Numbered from the stretch's first letter, positions 43,922 to 53,971 are shown. The stretch is DNA of 64,000 nucleotides from Bacteroidota bacterium (GCA_016124735.1 WGMZ01000007.1:62001-126000); one strand, 5' to 3'. The notes: a model not told the origin generated them from the letters alone. Made by a program: numbers and translations.

Positions 43922-46900
43922 TTACTGCACTTTAATAATATCAATAAACAAAGGGGTACCGTCTATCTCGGTAGACCAATACCCGGAATTAATTGGTTCA
44001 CTGGAATATCGCAGATTATCTGCCAATATTTCCGCGCAAATATAATTTTTAAACGATTCGAAGGAAGGGATAAATTGTTCACCACCTGAAATATTTACAT
44101 GAATTCGATCGGTAACTTCTAAATCTCTGTCTTTACGCAAGTTCTGTACACGATTGACCAATTCACGTGCCACACCTTCTGCCTTAAGGCGATCGTCGAT
44201 GTGAATATCTAATGCGACGAGCAAATCTCCGTCACTGGCTACCTGCCATCCGGAAATATCTGCGTAATTGATTTCAATGTCCTCTTTCTCGAATTCGACT
44301 TCAACATGGTCAATTACTGCCAGGAGTTTTCCTTTGGTTTCAAATGTTTTTAGTGCTTCTTCCGGCATGTTGGCCACCCAGGAAGCAACAGCTTTCATGT
44401 GTTTACCTACCTTTTTGCCAAGAGTTTTGAAATTTGGCTTTATGCGCTTTTCGAGATGCAAGACATCTTCGGTCAGGTACTCCAGGTTTTTAACATTGAC
44501 TTCAGAAAGGATTAATTCTTTCACTTTATCAAGCTGGTCATTGAAGTCAGCTCCCTGAGATGGAATCAGGATGTGGGAAAGTGGCTGACGAACCCGAATA
44601 TTCATCTTCTTGCGAAGCGATAGGACCAGAGAAGAAATATCCTGTGCCATCTGCATGCGCTCTTCCAATGATTTGTCAATGCATGAAACGTCGGCAACAG
44701 GGAAGGTCGAGTGATGAACAGAAATTGCATCATTCCGCATGCTTGCGGCATTCAGGTCCTGAAAAAGTTTCTCTGAATAGAACGGAGCGAATGGAGCCAT
44801 CAATTGAGAAAGTACCTCCATACAACGATACAAAGTCTGGTAGGCTGAAAGTTTGTCTTCCGTCATGCTTCCTTTCCAGAAACGTCTGCGACAAAGACGC
44901 ACATACCAATTGGACAAGTGATCATTGATGAATTCTCCGATAGCACGCGTGGCACGCATCGGCTCATATACTTCCATCGCCGCTTCTACCGTTTCTATCA
45001 GGCTATTTAGCAGGGAAAGAATCCAGCGATCGATCTCCGGACGATTTTCCAGGGCTATCTCATCTTCCTGGTATTTAAAACCATCTATATTCGCATACAG
45101 GGAAAAGAAAGAGTAAACATTGTAAAGGGTTGCGAATAGCTTTCTCTGAGTTTCCTGTACACCATCCAGATCAAATTTTAAATTGTCCCAGGGGGCAGCA
45201 TTGCTCAGCATATACCAACGCACTGCATCTGCACCGTATTTTCCAATTGTTTCAAATGGATCAACTGCATTTCCAAGACGCTTGGACATTTTATTGCCAT
45301 TTTTGTCAAGTACTAATCCGTTGGCCACTACATTTTTGTATGCAACTGAATCAAAAAGCATAACAGCCAGTGCGTGCAGGGTAAAGAACCATCCGCGGGT
45401 TTGGTCGACTCCTTCTGCAATGAAATCAGCAGGGAATACCTTTTCCAGACCTTCCATCCCTTCTCCATAGGGTTCCGGCTTCTCAAATGGCCAATGCCAT
45501 TGAGCATACGGCATAGCACCCGAATCAAACCATACATCAATCAGGTCGCTTTCGCGGTACATCTTATTGCCTGCGTCGTCAATTAATACAACCTGATCCA
45601 CATAGGGTTTATGCAATTCAATGGTTAATCGATCGCCGCTCCACTCAAGGGATCTGTTCTCTTCAACGCCTGCGTCTAAAGCCTTTTTAACTTCGTTGGA
45701 TAGTTCTTCAATGGAGCCAATGCATTTTTCACTGCTTCCATCTTTGCTTCTCCAAATTGGGAGTGGGGTACCCCAATATCGGGAACGACTCAAATTCCAG
45801 TCAACCAGATTTTCCAGCCAGTTTCCAAATCGTCCGGTTCCGGTTGAAGCCGGCTTCCAGTTGATGGTTTTATTTAATTCGACCAGACGATCTTTTACGG
45901 CAGTGGTTTTCACAAACCAGGACTCCAGAGGATAATAGAGAATAGGCTTATCTGTTCTCCAGCAATGGGGGTAGCTGTGTTCGTATTTTTCTACTTTAAA
46001 TGCCTTGTTCTCCTGTTTTAACTTAATTGCAATGCGTTCATCAACAGAAAGGTATTTGTCGCGGCCCTGTTTTTTTCTTTCTTCTTCCTTCTCTTCCTCG
46101 CTGAGGTATTGCTCTTTGACGAACTCATTGGCGAAATCGCTTACGGCCTCTACAAAACGTCCTCTTTTGTCAACCAGTGTAAGCGAACCAATACCATTTT
46201 GCTTTGCAACCCGGAAGTCATCCCCACCAAAACTTGGCGCCAGATGAACAATACCAGTTCCATCCTCGGTGGTTACAAAATCGCCGGCAATCACGCGAAA
46301 TGCATCGCCGTCTTCGGGCTGAGCATAGGGAAGGAGTTGTTCGTATCGCAATCCTACCAGTTCTTCACCACTGAATTCTTTCAGAATACGGTATGGTAGC
46401 TTTTTATCGCCCACATGGTATTCATCCATCTTTGCCTCTTCCGAAAAGAAATTGGTAAGCAGCTCTTTAGCTAAAACAGCACGAATGGCATCTCCTGTAT
46501 ATTGGTTGAATGTCTCAACCCATACATATTTAATCTTCTTACCTACTGCCAGGGCAGTATTTGAAGGCAAAGTCCAGGGAGTGGTAGTCCATGCAAGGAA
46601 ATAAGTATTGATATTTTCTTCACCGAAAAGTGCCTTCGTTTGGGCATCATTCACCAAATGGAATTGAGCCACGGCTGTGGTATCTTTTATATCCCTGTAT
46701 GTTCCGGGCTGGTTCAGCTCATGTGAACTCAAACCAGTTCCGGCAGCAGGCGAATAAGGCTGAATGGTATAGCCTTTATACAAGAATCCTTTGGTATGCA
46801 GTCTTTTTAACAACTGCCAAAGGGTCTCGATGTACTTGTTTTCATAAGTGATATAAGGATTATCCAGGTCAACCCAATATCCCATTTGTTCGGTCAGGTC

Positions 46901-47299
46901 ATCCCAAACATTCTTGAACTTCATCACATCCTCCCTACAGATGCGGTTGTATTCTTCCACCGGGATTTTTACTCCAATATCATCTTTGGTTATGCCCAGT
47001 TTTTTCTCTACCTGCAATTCTACCGGTAATCCATGAGTATCCCAGCCGCCTTTGCGGTCTACCCGGAAACCTTTTTGTGTCTTGTAGCGACAGAAAATAT
47101 CCTTAATGGTTCGGGCCAAAACGTGGTGAATACCGGGCATTCCGTTTGCGGAAGGCGGACCTTCATAAAACACAAATGCAGGCGAACCATTCCGGATTTC
47201 AAGACTTTTTTCAAAGACCTTTTCTTCCTTCCACCATGCCAGTACTTCCTTTTCAAATTCGGGGAAATTCAGTTTCCCGTATTCGCGATACAGACCCAT
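43922..47299 (-). CDS. ileS: isoleucyl-tRNA synthetase
   Basis: 1125 residues, class Ia. The ATP-binding signature lies in GPPSANGMPGIHHVLAR (HIGH-equivalent GIHH), and KMSKRLGNAVDPF carries the KMSKS motif. The CP1 editing domain is in between (ATTTPWTLPSNTALAVG). The C-terminal half fits the longer, eukaryote-like IleRS type seen in some bacteria; this subtype call is made by eye. It charges tRNA-Ile and hydrolyses mischarged Val. It starts 1 base after the RND gene and is followed 3 bases on by the dksA-like gene. Confidence 0.97.
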   Translation of the reverse strand: MGLYREYGKLNFPEFEKEVLAWWKEEKVFEKSLEIRNGSPAFVFYEGPPSANGMPGIHHVLARTIKDIFCRYKTQKGFRVDRKGGWDTHGLPVELQVEKKLGITKDDIGVKIPVEEYNRICREDVMKFKNVWDDLTEQMGYWVDLDNPYITYENKYIETLWQLLKRLHTKGFLYKGYTIQPYSPAAGTGLSSHELNQPGTYRDIKDTTAVAQFHLVNDAQTKALFGEENINTYFLAWTTTPWTLPSNTALAVGKKIKYVWVETFNQYTGDAIRAVLAKELLTNFFSEEAKMDEYHVGDKKLPYRILKEFSGEELVGLRYEQLLPYAQPEDGDAFRVIAGDFVTTEDGTGIVHLAPSFGGDDFRVAKQNGIGSLTLVDKRGRFVEAVSDFANEFVKEQYLSEEEKEEERKKQGRDKYLSVDERIAIKLKQENKAFKVEKYEHSYPHCWRTDKPILYYPLESWFVKTTAVKDRLVELNKTINWKPASTGTGRFGNWLENLVDWNLSRSRYWGTPLPIWRSKDGSSEKCIGSIEELSNEVKKALDAGVEENRSLEWSGDRLTIELHKPYVDQVVLIDDAGNKMYRESDLIDVWFDSGAMPYAQWHWPFEKPEPYGEGMEGLEKVFPADFIAEGVDQTRGWFFTLHALAVMLFDSVAYKNVVANGLVLDKNGNKMSKRLGNAVDPFETIGKYGADAVRWYMLSNAAPWDNLKFDLDGVQETQRKLFATLYNVYSFFSLYANIDGFKYQEDEIALENRPEIDRWILSLLNSLIETVEAAMEVYEPMRATRAIGEFINDHLSNWYVRLCRRRFWKGSMTEDKLSAYQTLYRCMEVLSQLMAPFAPFYSEKLFQDLNAASMRNDAISVHHSTFPVADVSCIDKSLEERMQMAQDISSLVLSLRKKMNIRVRQPLSHILIPSQGADFNDQLDKVKELILSEVNVKNLEYLTEDVLHLEKRIKPNFKTLGKKVGKHMKAVASWVANMPEEALKTFETKGKLLAVIDHVEVEFEKEDIEINYADISGWQVASDGDLLVALDIHIDDRLKAEGVARELVNRVQNLRKDRDLEVTDRIHVNISGGEQFIPSFESFKNYICAEILADNLRYSSEPINSGYWSTEIDGTPLFIDIIKVQ

Positions 47300-47300
47300 A

Positions 47301-49658
47301 TTAAAGTTCTTCTTCTTCCTCCAGATTGATTAAGCTATCCGACATTGCCTTCTTTGTATTTATGCGTTTTTCCATGCCCAACAGAAGGCTTGGTAATAAA
47401 AACAGGTTGCTCAAGAGTCCGAAGGCCAGACACATTGAAGTCAGGATACCCAGATAAATTGTGCCTTCGAAAGAGGAGAAGGCAAAGATGATAAATCCAA
47501 AAAACAGGATGACCGTCGAATAGATCATGCTGAATCCTGAATGTTCAATCGAGGCATTGACTGCCTTGGAAATGTTCCGATTAAATCGTTTTAGTTCCAG
47601 ACGGTACTTGGCCAGGTAATGAATGGTAAGATCCACCACGATACCAAATGCTACCGAAAAGATTAAAATGGTTGATTCTTTTAGCGATATACCTGTAAAG
47701 CCCATGATGCCCAAGGTCATGAAAAGCGGAATCAGATTAGGCAGTAAGGCAATACTTATCATCTTATAGGATGAGAAAAGGAGTCCCATCAATACACAAA
47801 TGATGATAAAAGCATAACCCAAACTGGTTAGGGCGTTGTGAATAAGGTAGCCATTTCCTTTAACAGTAATTACACTTTTACCCGTAACATGCACATCGTA
47901 TTGGTCTTTGGGAAAGATAGAATCAATCTTGTCTTCCACCGCTTTGGTAATTTGTTCGTTTCGAATGGTACCTACATCGGAAATCTTCATGCTTACGCGG
48001 GTAATTTGATAATTGCTGTCAATCATCGAGCTAATCAATTCCGCATTTCGCTTATCTGTTTCCTGGGGAAGATAGGAAAGTATTCGGCCCATATCCAATG
48101 GATTGGGGAGAAGGTACCTCCTTGGATTACCATTATAATAGGCCTGATTCATGAATTTAAGCATCTCGGTCACGGCCAGGGGCTTGCTCAATTCATCGTA
48201 TTGACGCAGTTGTTTGCATAAAGTCTCAATCTTTGTCAATGTGGCCAGATCCTTTACATTTCCCGGTTCCTTGGTGTCTATCCAAATTTCAAATGGAAAT
48301 AATCCGTCGAAATGTTTTTCGAAGAATTTAAGGTCTTTGTAGAGTTTATCCTTTGGACTTATGCCATCGAGAATGTAGCCAAATGTTCTTACTTGTAAAG
48401 CTCCGACAAGTGAAATGCCAACTATTACTAATGTAACGCCATACACCCACTTTCGGTGGTTAAAGACGATGCGTTTTACAAAATCCAAAACACCGGAAAG
48501 ACTTCTTCTGTCCAGATGGCGCAGTTGTTTGCTGCTCGGTCCGGGAAGAAAGCTGTAGATGATAGGTATCAGAATGATACACAATACGTATACCACCATA
48601 ATATTCAATGATGCTAGACGACCAAACTCATCCAACAAACTACTCCCTGTAAAACTGAATACACCAAATCCGATTGCTGTGGTAGCATTGGTCAGGAAAG
48701 AAGCCAAACCTATTTTTGAAATGGTTCGGCTTAAAGCCAGCATTTTATTGCCATGAGCCTTATACTCGAAATGATATACATTGAGAAGATAGACACAATT
48801 CTGGATAGCAATTACTACAATCAGGGGAGGAATCAGAGCGGTAAGGATACCAATCTTGAATCCGAGCAAATACATGGAGCCAATCGTATAAATCAGCGAC
48901 ACAATTACCAGAATCAGGGAAGTTAGTACAATTTGAAGGGACCGGAAGAATATCAGCAGAAACAAACCGGTAATCACTACAGATAAAAAGGTGAATAAGG
49001 CCAGTTCTTTCGATATTTTGCGGGTATTGACAGTCCGTATATAAGGAACCCCGCTGTAATGAAGATCTACATGGTGTTTGGCACTCAATGCCGCACCATA
49101 TTTTTCAATGGTTTCTACGATTTCTACCCTCCGGTGTGAGTTTACACCGTAATCGTCCATTGTTACTGCTATGAAGGTGGCATTGGTTTCTTCGTTGTAC
49201 AGATAGCCCTTGTAGAAGGGAAGCTGATCGATTTTTTCCTTGATTGAATCAACCTCGGCTTGGGTAGTCGGGATATGAGTAACCAAAGGAACAACCTGAA
49301 ATTTGTATAGCGAATCGTTTTTTCGCAAATCGTAAAGCTTGGTAATCGAAATAAGCTTTTCTACGTTTTGAATGGAATCGATCTGCTCGGTAAAGATGTA
49401 CCAGTCGCGGAAGAAGTCGAGTTTGAATAAATCATCTGATTGAACCCCTACAACCATAACGCTTCCGTCTTCACCGAAGGTTTCTTTAAATTTTTCGTAG
49501 ACTATATTGGCTGGATCATCATCAGGAATAACCTTCGTTAATTCATAGGCCATTTCGGTTTTGGTTGCCAAAAAACCCATTAATCCGGTAACCACTACCA
49601 GAATAATACCGATGATTACCCGGTACCGTAGAATGATGGAGGATATTTTAACCCACAT
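47301..49658 (-). CDS. RND superfamily (MMPL/SSD-type) transporter
   Basis: 785 residues from ATG 49658 (MWVKISSIILRYR). It shows the RND pattern of one helix, a large extracytoplasmic loop (about 40-215), a bundle of five to six helices, then a second loop and bundle. DYGVNSHRRVEIVE and the SFTGSSLLDEFGRLA helix region fit MMPL/hydrophobe exporter types. It could export or transfer lipids or hopanoid-like molecules; no adaptor or outer-membrane genes are adjacent. It heads the transcript that continues into ileS (1-base gap). Confidence 0.88.
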   Translation of the reverse strand: MWVKISSIILRYRVIIGIILVVVTGLMGFLATKTEMAYELTKVIPDDDPANIVYEKFKETFGEDGSVMVVGVQSDDLFKLDFFRDWYIFTEQIDSIQNVEKLISITKLYDLRKNDSLYKFQVVPLVTHIPTTQAEVDSIKEKIDQLPFYKGYLYNEETNATFIAVTMDDYGVNSHRRVEIVETIEKYGAALSAKHHVDLHYSGVPYIRTVNTRKISKELALFTFLSVVITGLFLLIFFRSLQIVLTSLILVIVSLIYTIGSMYLLGFKIGILTALIPPLIVVIAIQNCVYLLNVYHFEYKAHGNKMLALSRTISKIGLASFLTNATTAIGFGVFSFTGSSLLDEFGRLASLNIMVVYVLCIILIPIIYSFLPGPSSKQLRHLDRRSLSGVLDFVKRIVFNHRKWVYGVTLVIVGISLVGALQVRTFGYILDGISPKDKLYKDLKFFEKHFDGLFPFEIWIDTKEPGNVKDLATLTKIETLCKQLRQYDELSKPLAVTEMLKFMNQAYYNGNPRRYLLPNPLDMGRILSYLPQETDKRNAELISSMIDSNYQITRVSMKISDVGTIRNEQITKAVEDKIDSIFPKDQYDVHVTGKSVITVKGNGYLIHNALTSLGYAFIIICVLMGLLFSSYKMISIALLPNLIPLFMTLGIMGFTGISLKESTILIFSVAFGIVVDLTIHYLAKYRLELKRFNRNISKAVNASIEHSGFSMIYSTVILFFGFIIFAFSSFEGTIYLGILTSMCLAFGLLSNLFLLPSLLLGMEKRINTKKAMSDSLINLEEEEEL

Positions 49659-49674
49659 GTTCGTTAATGGGGGG

Positions 49675-49682
49675 CAAAAGTA
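49675..49682 (-). promoter_or_regulatory. candidate -7 box of the RND-ileS-dksA-lspA operon
   Basis: TACTTTTG on the minus strand is a perfect TAnnTTTG box, 16 bases before the RND start codon. A TTTG lies upstream but only 12 bases away, so the -33 box is not clear. Confidence 0.45.
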
Positions 49683-49796
49683 AGCATTTAGAAACAAAAT
49701 TGAGGGTTCGATACAAGGCTTAAATTGCCTTGCTCAGAGATAATCATTCGGAAGCTTTATCGTTAGATGGAAGAATCCTTTTATTATTGTATCAGC

Positions 49797-52046
49797 ATGG
49801 TGAAAAGAATCCTGATTTTATCCTTGATTTTATCGAGTTGTTTAAAGACTCAGGCTCAGAATATTGGCGTGGGCCAATGGAAAGCTCATTTGCCACAAAA
49901 TGATCCCCTTGATTTATTTTTTGCAGGAGACAGGGTGTATGCCTACACACAGTATGGTTTTTGTCGCTTCGACCTGAATACTAATGAAACCCGGGCTCTT
50001 TCGAAAGTGGATGGATACACGGAGGTGGGGGTTCAATATGCTGATTATTCAAAGGATCACAAGACTATTGTAATCGGCTACCAGAATTCCAATATCGATC
50101 TGCAATTACCGGATGGAAGTATATACAATGTTCCCGATTTGCTCAATGCATCGGTCAATGGCTCCAAGCAAATCAACAAGTTGAATTTTTTTGGTGATTA
50201 TGCATTTATTTCCTGTGGATTCGGAATTTTGGTATACAACATTGAAAAGAAGGAGTCATCTGCTGATTATAAAAGTGCGGATATTCATGATGTGGTGAGT
50301 ACTGTTGTTTTTCAAAATAATATTTATGCGGCCACTTCCTCCGGATTGTTCCGGGCACCGTACCCGGTGGGAGGTATTTCGGTGGATGCCTCGGAATGGG
50401 TAAAAATTACAGGAAATGGCTACCATGACATGGTTCAGGCAGGTGGAAACCTTTATCTCTGGCAGGATTCTTTGATTCTCCGCTACGACGGAAGCTCATT
50501 CAGTCAAATGCTTATGAGCAATACGATTAGAAAATTAAAAACCTATGAGGAGCAAGTGTTCCTGACCACCGATTCCGGGGTGTATATCCTCACTCAATCT
50601 CCGGTAGATTTCTTTCGTCTTGAAGGAAGTCGTTCGAGCATTAAAAGAGGAAACGACTGGTATTACGCTTCTCAGGGATTTGGTATGATCCGGAAACGAA
50701 ATGGAAGTACCGATTTCATATCGCCGGGAGGTCCCTATGCAGAGGGAACCGGACAAATGGCATCGGTGGGTAATACCATTTATATCGCTGGAGGAAGTAT
50801 GTTATTTAAAGGGGGTGTGACATACTCTTATAACGGTTTTTACACCTACACGGAAGGAGAGTGGCGCAGTTCCCTGATCGATAAAATACCTTATCTCGAT
50901 ACCATGTATGACCTCTATGCCACCACCATTGATCCGGTTAGTGGAGATCTATGGATAGCAGCCTTGGAACAAGGAATAGCAAGGGTTCGTGGCAAAAGCA
51001 TACTGGAATTTTATGACGACAAAAACAGTCCGATTCAATTAAGGATTACCCGTTCCATTACGGGCCTTGCCGTCGATTCAAAACGAAATTTATGGGTGGC
51101 AAATTTTGCCTCAAGCAGTCCGCTGTATGTAAAATCCAATGCAGGCCAATGGGACAGTTTTCCAAACATTTCTCAGAACGCTGGAAAAGTTTTGGATCTG
51201 TTGATTGATAAAAGCGGACAAAAATGGATGCGTTTTGCCGGAGCGCTGTCGAACAGTCCCGGAATCCTGGTATACAATGATAACAATACGCCTTTTGACA
51301 AAAGCGATGACCCAATGCCGGCAGGAAAAATTCTTTCCACGGCAGGTGGTTCGGGGAAATTACCGGATAACCAGGTGAACTGCATGACAATGGATCGGAA
51401 TGGACAAATATGGGTCGGCACGGATAAAGGCTTAACCGTGTTCTATTCGCCTTCGAATATCATGACGAATAATCCCAGCGATTCCCGACAAATAGTGGTG
51501 GGCTCGGGAAATGATATTGGTTACCTGCTGGGAGATGAACGAATTACAGCCATTTTGGTCGATGGAGGAAATAGAAAATGGATTGCTTCACGATCCGGAC
51601 TCTGGTTGGTAAGTCCGGACGGACAAGAAGTACTGGCACATTACGATGCGTCGAGTTCGCCATTGTTTTCTAATGAAATCACACAGCTTGGAATGGTTGA
51701 GGGAACAGGGGAGTTGTTTATTGCTACAGATAAAGGTTTGATGTCTCTGGGCACCGGGTCAAGTTTGGGAGGTAACGTACATCAAAATGTCAAGGTTTAC
51801 CCGAATCCAGTTCGCCCGGGATATTCCGGAGTTATTTCTATCAGCGGATTGCCCACAGATGCGCGGGTTAAAATTACAGATATTGCCGGAAACCTCATTT
51901 ACGAAACCCAGGCAAATGGGGGAACCGCCACCTGGAACGGACAAAGCTTTGATGGAAGAAAGGCCTCGAGTGGGGTCTATATGATTTTTACTGGAAGTAC
52001 TGATGGCAGTGATACCTTTGTTAGCAAGGTATTGATTGTAAACTAA
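49797..52046 (+). CDS. porZ: PorZ-like T9SS beta-propeller protein
   Basis: 749 residues from ATG 49797, which gives a signal peptide (MVKRILILSLILSSCLKTQAQ); an ATG 30 bases upstream adds ten non-signal residues. GVGQWKAHLPQNDPLDLF after the signal and blades such as GQIWVGTDKGLTVF, RNLWVANF and NRKWIASRSGLWLV match PorZ, a component of the T9SS surface machinery that binds A-LPS in Porphyromonas. The end is a type A sorting domain (VYPNPVRPGY). The stop shares a base with the recO start, a pairing often seen in Bacteroidota. It is the only T9SS machine component in this window. Confidence 0.9.
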   Translation: MVKRILILSLILSSCLKTQAQNIGVGQWKAHLPQNDPLDLFFAGDRVYAYTQYGFCRFDLNTNETRALSKVDGYTEVGVQYADYSKDHKTIVIGYQNSNIDLQLPDGSIYNVPDLLNASVNGSKQINKLNFFGDYAFISCGFGILVYNIEKKESSADYKSADIHDVVSTVVFQNNIYAATSSGLFRAPYPVGGISVDASEWVKITGNGYHDMVQAGGNLYLWQDSLILRYDGSSFSQMLMSNTIRKLKTYEEQVFLTTDSGVYILTQSPVDFFRLEGSRSSIKRGNDWYYASQGFGMIRKRNGSTDFISPGGPYAEGTGQMASVGNTIYIAGGSMLFKGGVTYSYNGFYTYTEGEWRSSLIDKIPYLDTMYDLYATTIDPVSGDLWIAALEQGIARVRGKSILEFYDDKNSPIQLRITRSITGLAVDSKRNLWVANFASSSPLYVKSNAGQWDSFPNISQNAGKVLDLLIDKSGQKWMRFAGALSNSPGILVYNDNNTPFDKSDDPMPAGKILSTAGGSGKLPDNQVNCMTMDRNGQIWVGTDKGLTVFYSPSNIMTNNPSDSRQIVVGSGNDIGYLLGDERITAILVDGGNRKWIASRSGLWLVSPDGQEVLAHYDASSSPLFSNEITQLGMVEGTGELFIATDKGLMSLGTGSSLGGNVHQNVKVYPNPVRPGYSGVISISGLPTDARVKITDIAGNLIYETQANGGTATWNGQSFDGRKASSGVYMIFTGSTDGSDTFVSKVLIVN

Positions 52047-52771
52047 TGCAAATCAGGTCAAGAGGAATTGTTATTCATTCACTGAAATACGGTGAAACCA
52101 GCCTGATTGTCAGGATATTCACCCGGGAAGCCGGTTTGCAGAGTTTTCTGGTAAAGGGCGTCAGGAGCCAGAAGGGAGCCATTCGTCCGTCTCATCTGAT
52201 GCCACTCAATCTTCTTGAAATGGAATTCTCCATACGTCAGAATAAACAGCTTCAAACGCTCAAAGAAATTAAATGCGACCCGGTATTATTCGAGCTACAT
52301 CATCATCCTGCAAAACGAAGCATCGCCTTATTTGTCACGGAGCTACTTAATCGCTCTTTGCGGGAGGAAGGGAAAAATGAAGAACTCTTTGATTTTATTG
52401 ATGGAACCCTACAGATTCTTGATTTGCAGCGCGATGGACTTAGCTTATTCCCTCATTATTTTAGTCTGAAATTAACCCGGTACCTCGGATTTGTCCCGGA
52501 TTCAGATTTTGAAGAAGGTCGATGCCTTGATTTATTAGAGGGATGTTATCTACCGGTTGCTAAAGCGGGGCCTCACTTCATGAATGAAGTCAATAGCAGT
52601 CTGAGTAATCGTTTGCTCAAAAATACTTTTGATGAATGCGCTACATGGTCTGTCCGTCCTGAAGTTAGAAGGGCTTTATTGGAGGACATCCTGCGTTACT
52701 ATCGCTTGCATCTGGATCACTTTAAAGACTTGCAAAGCCATGATATTTTAAGAGAAGTTTTATCGGCATAA
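52046..52771 (+). CDS. recO: DNA repair protein RecO
   Basis: 241 residues. RecO mediates RecA loading with RecR and anneals ssDNA. The N-terminal OB-fold has [20 protein letters not shown]; the helical C-terminal domain has [10 protein letters not shown]. No zinc-finger cysteines are obvious, as in other Bacteroidota RecO. ATG at 52046 overlaps porZ by one base (TAATG), so translation is coupled. Confidence 0.93.
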   Translation: MQIRSRGIVIHSLKYGETSLIVRIFTREAGLQSFLVKGVRSQKGAIRPSHLMPLNLLEMEFSIRQNKQLQTLKEIKCDPVLFELHHHPAKRSIALFVTELLNRSLREEGKNEELFDFIDGTLQILDLQRDGLSLFPHYFSLKLTRYLGFVPDSDFEEGRCLDLLEGCYLPVAKAGPHFMNEVNSSLSNRLLKNTFDECATWSVRPEVRRALLEDILRYYRLHLDHFKDLQSHDILREVLSA

Positions 52772-52834
52772 TCCAATCCCAACAGCAAAGTGAACAGTGG
52801 CCCGGAGAGAAAAAAATCGAAATATGAAAATCCA

Positions 52835-52865
52835 TTTGGATTGAGAATTGAAAACACTAATTTTG
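52835..52865 (+). promoter_or_regulatory. perfect Bacteroidota promoter of tRNA-Leu
   Basis: TTTG (52835-52838) and TAATTTTG (52858-52865) match the TTTG-N19-TAnnTTTG consensus exactly, with 19 bases between. Transcription should begin a few bases before the tRNA at 52875. Confidence 0.9.
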
Positions 52866-52874
52866 CTGCCCCTT

Positions 52875-52961
52875 GCTGAAGTGGCGGAATTGGTAGACGC
52901 GCTACATTCAGGGTGTAGTGTCCGAAAGGGTGTAGGGGTTCGAGTCCCCTCTTCAGCACCA
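52875..52961 (+). tRNA. tRNA-Leu, anticodon CAG
   Basis: An 87-base cloverleaf including an encoded CCA. The acceptor stem GCTGAAG pairs with CTTCAGC, the discriminator is A, the anticodon arm is CTACA-TTCAGGG-TGTAG (anticodon CAG), and the T arm is AGGGG-TTCGAGT-CCCCT. The long variable arm (TGTCCGAAAGGGTG region) is typical of class II tRNA-Leu. It reads CUG codons. Confidence 0.97.
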
Positions 52962-52962
52962 G

Positions 52963-52987
52963 AAGCCTCCGTCCGGAGGCTTTTTTA
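52963..52987 (+). terminator. Rho-independent terminator of tRNA-Leu
   Basis: AAGCCTCC-GTCC-GGAGGCTT (52963-52970 with 52975-52982) is a perfect 8-bp stem that runs into a T tract. It starts 2 bases after the CCA end. Confidence 0.95.
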
Positions 52988-53002
52988 TTTTAAGGCGAAC
53001 CT

Positions 53003-53362
53003 TTAATACTGACCGGAAGATAACAATACTAAAGTGCAAGCGTATTCAGTTTCGATCCCTGCTTCTTCGGCTAAGTCCCTCAATTCGTCATTTTCGGTCC
53101 CCGGATTGAAGATAATTCGTTTAGGATGAAGCTCTAATATTTGTTGATAATATTGCTCTTGAAGTCGGGGGTTGATATAGAGCGTTATAGTATCTATATC
53201 TGCATCTTTAGGAAATGCATTGAGTATTTTTTGTCCAGCTACTTCCCCGCGTTTTACGCCAAATGGAATAATGGGATGTCCGGTATTTTTAAGCATATGT
53301 GCAGCCCGGTAGGCATAACGATCCGGATTATTGCTGGCCCCGATGATTAAGGTGTTTTTCAT
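53003..53362 (-). CDS. CoA-binding domain protein (YccU-like)
   Basis: 119 residues, one Rossmann-type CoA_binding_2 domain: TLIIGASNNPDRYAYRAAHM at the start, ITLYINP in the middle and FNPGTENDELRDLAEEAGIE near the end. Such stand-alone domains bind CoA or a related nucleotide; the biological role is poorly known. The ATG overlaps the ferritin stop by four bases, so they form a coupled pair. Confidence 0.88.
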   Translation of the reverse strand: MKNTLIIGASNNPDRYAYRAAHMLKNTGHPIIPFGVKRGEVAGQKILNAFPKDADIDTITLYINPRLQEQYYQQILELHPKRIIFNPGTENDELRDLAEEAGIETEYACTLVLLSSGQY

Positions 53363-53886
53363 GGTTTCATATCAGAATTCAATGGACGATTAGGAGTAGC
53401 AGCCATATTGGCCAAGTCTTTATCCAATAAATAAAGTCCGTCCGTATTTTCACCAACCATTTTTATTTTATCAACGATGGTTCGAAACAAATTCTCTTCT
53501 TCCAGTTGTTCGGATACATACCATTGAAGGAAATTGAAGCTGGTAAAGTCTTTTTCTGCCAAAGCCAGATTCACCAATTCATGAATCGAAGAAGAAATAT
53601 TCTTTTCATGCTCCAAAATGGTATTGAATAAACTTTGAAACCTCGGGAAATCATGACTTGTTTCTGTAACGGAAGGCGCCATGGCAAATCCACCGGCATC
53701 ATTGATGTAGAAGAAGAGCTTCATCATATGCATTTTCTCTTCTTCTGCCTGATTGTATATGAACTTAGAGGCTCCTTCAAACCCGTTATTATCGAGCCAT
53801 GAGGCCATGGCTAAATACTGAAAATAAGAATATGCTTCCAACGCCACCTGATTGTTCAGGGCAATTTCTACCTTTTTTGATAACAT
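53359..53886 (-). CDS. ferritin-like iron-storage protein
   Basis: 175 residues with the four-helix pattern of bacterial non-heme ferritins. Likely iron ligands are Glu18 (ALEAYSYFQYL), Glu51 and His54 (QAEEEKMHMM) and Glu95 (LEHEK); later QLEEENLF contributes the third helix site. It stores iron as ferric mineral in the cytoplasm. It is first in a unit with the CoA-binding gene and has a perfect -7 box just upstream. Confidence 0.93.
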   Translation of the reverse strand: MLSKKVEIALNNQVALEAYSYFQYLAMASWLDNNGFEGASKFIYNQAEEEKMHMMKLFFYINDAGGFAMAPSVTETSHDFPRFQSLFNTILEHEKNISSSIHELVNLALAEKDFTSFNFLQWYVSEQLEEENLFRTIVDKIKMVGENTDGLYLLDKDLANMAATPNRPLNSDMKP

Positions 53887-53890
53887 AAAG

Positions 53891-53898
53891 CAAAGATA
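53891..53898 (-). promoter_or_regulatory. -7 box of the ferritin gene
   Basis: TATCTTTG on the minus strand is a perfect TAnnTTTG, the same octamer as in front of miaB. It lies 4 bases from the ferritin start codon, so the message would be nearly leaderless. No TTTG is seen at the expected -33 distance. Confidence 0.4.
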
Positions 53899-53971
53899 GA
53901 TATCCGATTTAGAAAGGCCGGTTTAAGATGTTTTTTAATCGGACAAAAAGGGTAGAAAACCTTTAATTAAG

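Noticed and set aside
52717-52959. 80-codon minus-strand frame opposite the tRNA-Leu
   Set aside because: It is antisense to a complete tRNA and its promoter; frames across tRNA genes commonly look open.
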